Part shown: positions 1-5,006 of the stretch, piece after piece
Layout of the letters: each line of letters opens with the position of its first letter
Numbering within the stretch: position 1 is the first letter of the stretch
Assembly: GCA_021780625.1 (NCBI GenBank)
Contig: JAJXYI010000259.1
Coordinates: forward strand, 1-5,006
Length of the DNA: 5,006 bases
Direction of reading: 5' to 3'
Source of the DNA: a bacterium
GTDB taxonomy: Bacteria; Verrucomicrobiota; Verrucomicrobiae; Opitutales; Opitutaceae
The notes under the pieces: generated by a model
The model's input: the letters and a program-made list of their open reading frames with translations, nothing else
What the model was told of the DNA's origin: nothing
Database searches by the model: none
Made by a program: the position numbers and the translations under genes

Positions 1-19
1 GAGGAAGTTCCGGTACTGG

Positions 20-29
20 GTAAATTTAC
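20..29. promoter_or_regulatory. AT-rich perfect palindrome GTAAATTTAC, possible operator
   Basis: This 10-base perfect inverted repeat has no spacer and stands out in a GC-rich leader. The symmetry extends weakly outward (G18 pairs with C31). It lies about 60 bases upstream of the candidate -35 box. It could be a binding site for a dimeric regulator or part of a divergent promoter beyond the left edge. It is a single copy in this window, so the functional claim is weak. Confidence 0.25.
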
Positions 30-41
30 TCTCCCCAGCCG

Positions 42-53
42 GGCCCCGGGGCC
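42..53. repeat. GC-only palindrome GGCCCCGGGGCC
   Basis: This is a perfect 12-base inverted repeat in the leader. Allowing one bulged G at the left, the pairing extends to about nine base pairs per arm (roughly 38-56). There is no loop and no downstream T-run, so it does not look like an intrinsic terminator. In GC-rich DNA such a sequence may be incidental. Confidence 0.3.
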
Positions 54-88
54 GGCCTCCGAGGGCGGCGCAGGCGGCGTTATCTGGG

Positions 89-116
89 TTGAAATGCGAC
101 CTCCAGCGGCTAGAAC
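89..116 (+). promoter_or_regulatory. Candidate sigma70-type promoter for the J-domain protein gene
   Basis: TTGAAA at 89-94 matches the -35 consensus at five of six positions. TAGAAC at 111-116 matches the -10 consensus at four of six, with a 16-base spacer. Transcription would begin near 123, giving a leader of about 20 bases that contains the GGGAG ribosome site. The position suits the gene well, but two short hexamers can arise by chance and the -10 is weak. Confidence 0.35.
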
Positions 117-135
117 CAGCCGCCATCGACGCGAC

Positions 136-140
136 GGGAG
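136..140 (+). promoter_or_regulatory. Ribosome binding site of the J-domain protein gene
   Basis: GGGAG ends three bases before the ATG at 144. The spacing is shorter than usual, but it is the only purine-rich Shine-Dalgarno-like element close to this start. The next in-frame Met codons (residues 31 and 32) would cut away most of the GYF-like domain. Confidence 0.5.
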
Positions 141-143
141 CCC

Positions 144-1388
144 ATGCGACTCAAGGTCCAACACAACAACCGCGAACTCGGCCCTTTCAGCCCCTCCGAG
201 CTCCGTCTGGCGACGGACACCGGGACGGTGTGCATGATGGACTGGTGCTGGAATCACGACGACTTCGACGGCGTGATGACGGTCTACCAGGTCCTGTGCG
301 AGGGAAGACTCTCCGCCTCAGGCACCTCCATGCCTTTGGCGCGCGACGAGGTCCGCGGGCGGCGAAACGGCACCCGTTCCGGTGTGCAGGCTCCCGCGGC
401 CGAGGCTCCTCCGCCTGCGCGAAAGGGCGACACGGAGGCCGACCTGGCCGCACGGGCGGAGCTCGACGACCGCAGACGCCGCCTCGAACAGGAGCTGCTC
501 AATAGCCGGATGAAACTCGCCGACGAGCAGCGCCAGCTCGCCGCGGAGAAGGACGCATTCTACCAGGACCGCTCCAGGCTGGAGGCCGACCTCGTCCATA
601 TGAGGGAGGATCTCGCGCGCGCACGCGAGGCGCTAGGCGAGGAGCGCAAGCGGCTCGCGGACCAGTACAAACGCCATTCCCGAAATGTCGCCGCCTTCGA
701 CACGCTGCGGCGAAAGACCCTCACCGACCTCGGCGAGGAACGCCAGCGCCTGAAGGACGAGTGGCACCGGGTGCTCGACTCCGAGCGCCGGCTGCAGCGG
801 GAGCGGGAGGAGTGGGATGCCGCGCGCCAGGCCTGGTCAACCCAGTCGCAGGAGGAGCGCCGGCAGGCCGCCGAGGAGCAGCGCCGATTTCTCGAGACCG
901 CCCGGCGCATGAACGCCGAAAAGGCCGAGCTTGAGGAGCGGTGGCAGAGCACCAATGAGAAGGCCGAGGCGGATCGAAAACGATTCGAGGAGGAGCGCGC
1001 CCGGCTCACGGAGCAGGAACGCCGGCTTCAGTCTGACCGCCAGGAATTTGAAAAATACCGCCGCCGCGTCGGCGCCGAGTTCGACCAGGAACGGCGCCGG
1101 CTAGAGGACGAACGCCGGCTGCTCAACCACGGCCGGCGCGAAACCGCACCCGCGCACGGCCGTCCACGCGAGGAGCCCCGCGACGAGCGCTACTACGGCC
1201 GACTCCTGGGCCTGCAGGGTCGCGTGTCGTTCGAGGAGATCAAGCGCGCCTACCGCTTCGCCGCCACCCGCTGTCATCCCGACAAGCTCCAGGACATGCA
1301 TCCCGAGCTGGTCGCGTCGGCCACCGCCATGTTCCGCGAGCTCAACGAAGCGCTCGAGTTCTTCAAGGCGCGCTGCGAACGGAAGTGA
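144..1388 (+). CDS. GYF_2-like / coiled-coil / C-terminal J-domain protein (class C Hsp40 co-chaperone)
   Basis: The 414-residue protein has three parts. Residues 1-51 resemble a GYF_2 (DUF4339-type) adaptor domain: GPFSPSEL at 13-20, then W34 and W36; the tryptophan usually found near the end of this domain appears to be V44. Residues 52-98 are a Pro/Ala/Arg-rich linker. Residues 99-330 are a long charged coiled coil, dense in Glu, Arg, Leu and Gln with no transmembrane segment. Residues 349-408 are a J-domain: YYGRLLGL opens helix I, IKRAYR (366-371) lies in helix II, HPD is intact at 378-380, and FRELNEALEFF forms helix III. J-domains stimulate the ATPase of DnaK/Hsp70 through HPD. There is no G/F region or zinc finger, so this is not canonical DnaJ. 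It is probably cytoplasmic, with the GYF-like domain or rod choosing the client or location (inference). The start at 144 is preferred because the GYF-like domain begins at once and GGGAG lies just upstream. The 3' end overlaps the convergent phosphoesterase gene. The J-domain is certain; the N-terminal assignment is moderate. Confidence 0.9.
   Translation: MRLKVQHNNRELGPFSPSELRLATDTGTVCMMDWCWNHDDFDGVMTVYQVLCEGRLSASGTSMPLARDEVRGRRNGTRSGVQAPAAEAPPPARKGDTEADLAARAELDDRRRRLEQELLNSRMKLADEQRQLAAEKDAFYQDRSRLEADLVHMREDLARAREALGEERKRLADQYKRHSRNVAAFDTLRRKTLTDLGEERQRLKDEWHRVLDSERRLQREREEWDAARQAWSTQSQEERRQAAEEQRRFLETARRMNAEKAELEERWQSTNEKAEADRKRFEEERARLTEQERRLQSDRQEFEKYRRRVGAEFDQERRRLEDERRLLNHGRRETAPAHGRPREEPRDERYYGRLLGLQGRVSFEEIKRAYRFAATRCHPDKLQDMHPELVASATAMFRELNEALEFFKARCERK
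1363..1388. other. Convergent 3' overlap of two coding sequences
   Basis: The last 26 bases of the plus-strand J-protein gene (stop TGA at 1386-1388) are also the last 26 bases of the minus-strand phosphoesterase gene (stop read from TCA at 1363-1365). Both reading frames continue cleanly past their conserved domains to these stops. No hairpin with a T-run is seen on either side, so each transcript must end inside the other gene or by a factor-dependent mechanism. Confidence 0.85.
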
Positions 1389-2547
1389 CCGCGTCCGGGC
1401 TGCGCAGGACGACCTCCACCACCTCCCCGCGCCGCCACAGGCGCATGCGCGGCCCCCAGGTGCCGGCGCCCCGCGACACGAGCGTGGTCATCCCACCGAT
1501 CCGGACCACGCCAGAAATCGTCCGGTAGCGGGTCGCCACCAACAGGTTGAATGGCCAGATCTGCCCGCCGTGGGTATGCCCGCAGAGCATGAGGCCGGCT
1601 CCGCCCGCCGCCGCCTCGTCGAGCAGGACGGGCGTATGCGATAGCAAGATACAGGCGCCGCCCTCCGTCCGGGCGCCCGACAGCGCAGCGAGCAGCGCCG
1701 TTCGCGCGGCTCCCTCGCGCCCACCCCGGACGCCCAGGTCATCGACCCCCACGAGCCTCAGCCCAGGCAGAACCTCGGCCGACGCGTCGCGCAACACGTG
1801 GAATCCCGCGTCGCGCATGATTCCGGCCACGTCGTCCGCACCCGCATAGGTGTCGTGATTGCCCAGCACGGCCCAGACTCCGAGGCGCGCACGCAGCCCC
1901 CGCAGCACCGGAACCAGCGGCCGGACCCGGTCCGCATCCCTGTCCGCGAGGTCCCCCGCAATGCAGATCAGGTCGGGCTTCAGCGCCACGACCCGCGCAA
2001 CCAGCCGGCTCATCCACTTCGCCCCGAGTCGGCTGCCCAGGTGAGTGTCGCTGACCAGCACCAACCGCACTCCGTCGGCGCTCCGCGGCAGACCGGGCAG
2101 CACCACCTCGCGCCGGCCAATCACGGGCTCGCGGGAACCCTGGATCATGGCGACCACTCCGAGGACCGCCGCGAGCGACACGGCGGCGACTCTCAGGGGA
2201 TCCGTCCAGCCGTGAAACCACAGGCCACCGCAGGTCGCGAGATCGACGGCGAGCAGGCACACGAACAGAAGGAAGAGGAAACCCAGCCACGTCGTGGCGA
2301 AAAACTCGGCGGCCTCGCCAAGCGCCTCCGCTCCGTGACGCCGCACCCAGAGCGCGATCGGAAGGCTGGCCCAACAAGTCGCCGCCACGGCAGCGACGAT
2401 CCATCCCTGGACATGCGCGCCCACCCACGCCACCGACCCCAGCCGCCAGAACACGTAGGCGTTCAAGGCAGCCCAGATCGACAGGACGACGGTGAGGAAA
2501 AGGCTCATGCGAAAGAGAAGGATCCCCAGCACCGAGCCCGGAATCAA
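1363..2547 (-). CDS. Membrane-anchored calcineurin-like metallophosphoesterase (YkuE/YaeI-type)
   Basis: This 394-residue protein joins an N-terminal membrane region to a C-terminal Metallophos domain. Four hydrophobic helices are visible at about 14-36, 45-67, 84-106 and 117-135. The catalytic domain spans about 160-382 and has the full metal-site set: SDTHLG (D167, H169), GDLAD (D199), GNHD (N230, H231), LLSHTP (H304) and CGHTHGGQ (H324, H326). It ends with the family-typical SRGAGTWGPRMRL. These enzymes hydrolyse phosphoesters or pyrophosphates with two divalent metals; the substrate cannot be read from sequence. Arg residues cluster before TM1 (R13), after TM2 (R69, R70) and after TM4 (R139, R145, R146), so the positive-inside rule predicts cytoplasmic N- and C-termini. 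Possible roles are a YkuE-like envelope phosphatase or a UDP-diacylglucosamine pyrophosphatase like chlamydial LpxG, which belongs to the same broad group. The start is TTG at 2547, overlapping the kinase stop, with AAGGG three bases upstream; an ATG at codon 14 (2508) is the alternative. Family confidence is high and function is open. Confidence 0.93.
   Translation of the reverse strand: MIPGSVLGILLFRMSLFLTVVLSIWAALNAYVFWRLGSVAWVGAHVQGWIVAAVAATCWASLPIALWVRRHGAEALGEAAEFFATTWLGFLFLLFVCLLAVDLATCGGLWFHGWTDPLRVAAVSLAAVLGVVAMIQGSREPVIGRREVVLPGLPRSADGVRLVLVSDTHLGSRLGAKWMSRLVARVVALKPDLICIAGDLADRDADRVRPLVPVLRGLRARLGVWAVLGNHDTYAGADDVAGIMRDAGFHVLRDASAEVLPGLRLVGVDDLGVRGGREGAARTALLAALSGARTEGGACILLSHTPVLLDEAAAGGAGLMLCGHTHGGQIWPFNLLVATRYRTISGVVRIGGMTTLVSRGAGTWGPRMRLWRRGEVVEVVLRSPDAVTSVRSAP
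2544..2547 (-). promoter_or_regulatory. TTGA stop/start overlap coupling the kinase and phosphoesterase genes
   Basis: Read on the minus strand, the TTG start of the phosphoesterase (2547-2545) shares bases with the TGA stop of the kinase (2546-2544). AAGGG at 2555-2551, inside the kinase 3' end, can act as the ribosome site. The layout is typical of translational coupling, with terminating ribosomes re-initiating. If translation instead began at ATG 2508 the genes would be 35 bases apart, but no good Shine-Dalgarno sequence lies near that ATG. Confidence 0.65.
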
Positions 2548-5006
2548 TCGCCCTTCGCGGTATCACCGGGCGGGACGGCCCCGAGGATCCGCCCCAGGAT
2601 CCGCCCCAGTTCGTCGCAGGAAAACGGCTTCTGCATCACCTCGCACCGCGTCAGTCTGGCGATCCGCGCGAGGGCGGACTCGGTTCCGTAACCGGTCATC
2701 ACGATCACCGGAAGGTCCGGGCGCGTCCGCCGCAGCGCATGCACGAGGTCGACGCCGTCCATGTGCGCCATCGTGAGATCCGTGATCGCCGCGTGGTATT
2801 TGGCTGACTCGGCGGTGAACGACTCGAGCGCGAGCACGGGATCCTGGAACACCGTCGGACGGTAGTTCAACTGGACCAGGCGCATGGCGACCATCGTGCC
2901 GATGCTGGGCTCGTCGTCGACGACCAGCACGTCCTGGCCGTGGCCATCCGGCACTTCGCCGACTTCGGGCGAAGCCAGGTTGCGCGCCTGGCATTCGGGG
3001 AAATAGATGTCGAAGGTCGCGCCCCGCCCGGGCTCGCTCCGCACGGAAACGGCGCCGCCGTGGATCGACACGATGCCCTGCACGATGGCGAGCCCCAGTC
3101 CCGTCCCTTCGCCCGGCTTCTTCGTCGTGAAGAACGGATCGAATATTCGAGTGATCGTGGCGGCGTCCATGCCCGCTCCGTTATCCTCGACCCGCAGCCG
3201 CATGCAGGGTCCGCGCGGCGGCTCGTGGAGGTCCGCGGCCAGGGCCTCGTCCACGAGCACGCGCCTGACCGAGACCTCGATCCTTCCCGAACCGGAGCCG
3301 ATGGACTGGACTGCGTTCGTGGCGAGGTTGACGACGACCTGGTGGATCTGCGTCGTGTTGGCGAGGATACGGCCGGATTCGAGTTCCTGGACGAACTCGA
3401 TCGAGGCGGGCGTCGAGGCCCGCATGAGCTTGAGGGCGTCGGCGACGACCGCGCCGAGTTCGATGGGCTCGAGCTTCGCGAAGGATTTCCGGGAAAAAGT
3501 CAGGATCTGCGAGACGAGGTCCTTGGCGCGGAGGCCGCCGGCGCGGATCATCGACAGCGCTTCGCGCACCTCGCGGCTGGCGCCCGGCATGTAGGAGGCG
3601 AGCTCCGCGAATCCGAGGATGCCGGTGAGGATGTTGTTGAAATCGTGCGCAATGCCTCCGGCAAGCGTGCCCAGGCTCTCGAGCTTCTGGGCCTGGAACA
3701 GCTGCGCCTCCAGGCGCCGGCGCCGCTCCTGGTCGCTCACCCAGCCGCTGATGTCCTCCTCGAGCAGCAGCAGCCCGTGCGTGGCTCCGTCCGTCCCACG
3801 GATCGGAGACACGGTCGAACGCAACTGGAGGGCCCTGCCACCGGGGAGCTGCGACGAGATGTGCCCGTGCCAGGTCTCCCCGCGCGCCAGCGCGTCCGCG
3901 ATGCCCGTGCGCGCCTCGTCGGGAAGGTTCGACCAGCGGGCCGCGCGGAGGTCCTCGCCGATGGGCCGGCTGCCATCCAGCCCGTGCATTTCGCAATAAC
4001 GCGGGTTGGCGTAGGCGATCAGACCGTCGGGTGCCGCGAGCAGGACGCCCACCGGGCTCTGTTCGATGGCCTGCGACAGGCGCCGGACCTCGTCGACCTG
4101 GGCAGCGAGGCGCTCATTGGTATCGGCCAGTTCCGCGGTGCGCTGCGCGACGAGGCGCCCAAGCCGTTCCTTGTCGCGACGTTCCAGATACGAGGCCAGC
4201 CATGCCGAACCGGCCACGAAGGCGAAGGCCAGCAGCCCGTAGATGACATACGCGTAGACGCTCCGAAACCACGGGGGACGTACGACGAACGCAAGCGTCG
4301 CCTCCGTTCCGTCCCGCTCGCCGGCCCGCGGCCTGACGTGGAGTACGTAGGAGCCCTCCTTGAGGTGGTTGAACACGGCCGTCCCCGACGCGCCCTCGGA
4401 AACCCAGCCCGGCTCCCCCCCGTCCAGTCGCACCTCAAATCCGATCGGATTGGGCGAGCTGCCCACGGCCACGAAGTGGACCACCATGGAGTTGTCGGAG
4501 TAATCGAGCACCGGAAGGCTCGCCGCCCCGAGCCGGATCGTGCGCGCGCTCCCGGGCAGGTCCACCGAGGTGATGAGCGCGCGCAGCGGCGTGTCCACCG
4601 GCGCAGGCATGCGGGGGTCGTAGCGCGCGAGACGGTGATCCGCGTGCATCCACACGACTCCGTTGGGCTGGAACGTGAAATAGTAGGGCAGGAACCCGGC
4701 CCGGATGTGCTCGCCCATGTCGCGCCAGCCGCGGGAGGTCCGCTCGAGCACATGAATGGCGCCGTTCGCGGTGATCCACAGCCGCCCGCTTCCGTCGAGG
4801 CCGGGCCGGCCGACAATGTCGTCGAAGCCGCCGTGAAGTTTCGGCCACACATCGTCCTCCACAAAACGCGACTCCGCCTTGTCGAAGCGGAAGATGTGCT
4901 CGGCCGCGTTGAACCTAACCCGGCCGTCCACGGAGAACGCCTGCGACCATCCCTCGGGCAGGCCCGCATCGGGCCCGAAGATGTCCACGTGCGGCACGCC
5001 CTTGAC
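2544..5006 (-). CDS. Hybrid sensor histidine kinase (propeller end, Y_Y_Y, TM, PAS, HisKA, HATPase_c, receiver), 5' end outside window
   Basis: The frame is open to the right edge (Val-Lys-Gly before the GTG at 4997), so the true start lies outside. Residues below count from that GTG. Residues 1-135 resemble the last strands of a two-component regulator propeller (repeats such as GSGRLWIT and PNGVVWMH). Residues 160-238 are a Y_Y_Y-type domain (LDYSDNS, GSYVLHVR). One transmembrane helix lies at 247-270, and a signalling helix at 271-313 leads to PAS (about 308-420). HisKA has H451 in GGIAHDFNNIL. HATPase_c has the N box (N557, N561), G1 DNGAGM (605-610), FDPFFTTK (619-626) and G2 GEGTGLGL (629-636). 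The receiver (about 688-805) has D694/D695, phospho-acceptor D740, T768 and K790, all intact. The sensor is presumably periplasmic and the rest cytoplasmic. The protein should autophosphorylate at H451 and pass phosphate to D740. It has no Hpt or HTH domain, unlike Bacteroides HTCS regulators, so its output partner is not in the window. The ligand is unknown. It overlaps the phosphoesterase gene by 4 bases. Confidence 0.95.
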   Translation of the reverse strand, partial: VKGVPHVDIFGPDAGLPEGWSQAFSVDGRVRFNAAEHIFRFDKAESRFVEDDVWPKLHGGFDDIVGRPGLDGSGRLWITANGAIHVLERTSRGWRDMGEHIRAGFLPYYFTFQPNGVVWMHADHRLARYDPRMPAPVDTPLRALITSVDLPGSARTIRLGAASLPVLDYSDNSMVVHFVAVGSSPNPIGFEVRLDGGEPGWVSEGASGTAVFNHLKEGSYVLHVRPRAGERDGTEATLAFVVRPPWFRSVYAYVIYGLLAFAFVAGSAWLASYLERRDKERLGRLVAQRTAELADTNERLAAQVDEVRRLSQAIEQSPVGVLLAAPDGLIAYANPRYCEMHGLDGSRPIGEDLRAARWSNLPDEARTGIADALARGETWHGHISSQLPGGRALQLRSTVSPIRGTDGATHGLLLLEEDISGWVSDQERRRRLEAQLFQAQKLESLGTLAGGIAHDFNNILTGILGFAELASYMPGASREVREALSMIRAGGLRAKDLVSQILTFSRKSFAKLEPIELGAVVADALKLMRASTPASIEFVQELESGRILANTTQIHQVVVNLATNAVQSIGSGSGRIEVSVRRVLVDEALAADLHEPPRGPCMRLRVEDNGAGMDAATITRIFDPFFTTKKPGEGTGLGLAIVQGIVSIHGGAVSVRSEPGRGATFDIYFPECQARNLASPEVGEVPDGHGQDVLVVDDEPSIGTMVAMRLVQLNYRPTVFQDPVLALESFTAESAKYHAAITDLTMAHMDGVDLVHALRRTRPDLPVIVMTGYGTESALARIARLTRCEVMQKPFSCDELGRILGRILGAVPPGDTAKGD
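2584..2607. repeat. Two tandem copies of a 12-base unit in the receiver coding region
   Basis: AGGATCCGCCCC occurs twice in direct succession. On the minus strand it encodes the repeated tetrapeptide LGRI-LGRI (residues 797-804 of the visible kinase), in the last helix of the receiver domain. The repeat is exact and in frame, so it may reflect a past slippage event or simply constrained codon choice in an amphipathic helix. Confidence 0.7.

Larger units (their letters stand above)
1..143. other. Non-coding leader at the left edge
   Basis: No recognisable gene lies here. A plus-strand frame closes with TAA at 21-23 and could be the tail of an upstream gene, but only six codons are visible. 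A minus-strand frame is open from an ATG at 126 to the edge, but its translation is low in hydrophobic residues and looks like random GC-rich sequence. The stretch holds two palindromes, a candidate promoter and the ribosome site of the gene at 144. Confidence 0.5.

Noticed and set aside
38..57. The GC-rich hairpin as an intrinsic terminator of an upstream gene
   Set aside because: It has no loop of workable size and no following T-run; the sequence continues GC-rich.
1..126. A minus-strand frame from ATG 126 open to the left edge, as a possible divergent gene
   Set aside because: Only 42 codons are visible, the translation resembles random GC-rich sequence, and no ribosome site was seen. 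The left flank would be needed to judge it.
560..1009. A 149-codon minus-strand frame rich in Ser and Arg opposite the coiled coil
   Set aside because: The Ser/Arg runs are the reverse complement of Glu/Arg/Leu codons of the rod; there is no independent support for a gene.
600..1130. Recurrent GAGGAGCGC/CGCCGGCT-like words that might be DNA repeats
   Set aside because: They follow the Glu-Glu-Arg and Arg-Arg-Leu content of the coiled coil and vary in spacing, so they reflect protein composition and not a DNA repeat array.
1739..2566. A 275-codon minus-strand open frame overlapping the phosphoesterase
   Set aside because: The composition is Arg/Gly/Ala-rich without motifs, whereas the chosen frame carries the membrane helices and metal-binding motifs.
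1798..2691. A 297-codon plus-strand open frame opposite the phosphoesterase gene and the kinase 3' end
   Set aside because: Its translation is rich in His, Arg, Pro and Gln with no recognisable domain, and it spans the boundary of two well-supported genes on the other strand. It is an antisense shadow of GC-rich coding DNA.
3181..3996. A 271-codon minus-strand open frame within the kinase gene
   Set aside because: It is an alternate frame of the kinase, full of Arg, Ala, Gly and Pro, while the true frame carries PAS, HisKA and HATPase motifs over the same bases.

Overview
The window comes from a GC-rich bacterial chromosome (about two thirds G+C by eye) and is almost completely coding. It holds three genes: one complete plus-strand gene on the left, and two minus-strand genes that run toward it from the right edge. 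No mobile element, CRISPR array, tRNA or rRNA was recognised. The gene styles fit a high-GC, Gram-negative-like lineage. Planctomycetes/Verrucomicrobia relatives such as Opitutales are a reasonable guess, because GYF_2-like domains and large Y_Y_Y hybrid kinases are frequent there. This is inference, and no phylogenetic marker is present.

Left part (1-1388): a 143-base leader carries an AT-rich palindrome, a GC-rich palindrome and a plausible sigma70-type promoter. It is followed by a 414-residue protein with a GYF_2-like domain, about 230 residues of charged coiled coil, and a C-terminal J-domain with an intact HPD motif. This looks like a class C (type III) Hsp40 co-chaperone that places its J-domain at the end of a long rod.

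Right part (5006 down to 1363, minus strand): a large hybrid sensor histidine kinase, cut by the right edge, is followed by a membrane-bound calcineurin-like metallophosphoesterase. The two overlap by 4 bases (TTGA: TTG start and TGA stop), so they are probably one operon with translational coupling. The kinase has the end of a propeller-type sensor, a Y_Y_Y domain, one transmembrane helix, a signalling helix, PAS, HisKA, HATPase_c and a receiver, with no DNA-binding output. The phosphoesterase has four predicted membrane helices and a complete metal site that charge distribution places in the cytoplasm.

The phosphoesterase and J-protein genes converge and overlap by 26 bases at their 3' ends, leaving no room for a conventional terminator between the transcription units. 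No wholly new system is evident. The points most worth a second look are the GYF/coiled-coil/J architecture, the kinase-phosphoesterase coupling, and the possible lipid-A-type or envelope role of the phosphoesterase.
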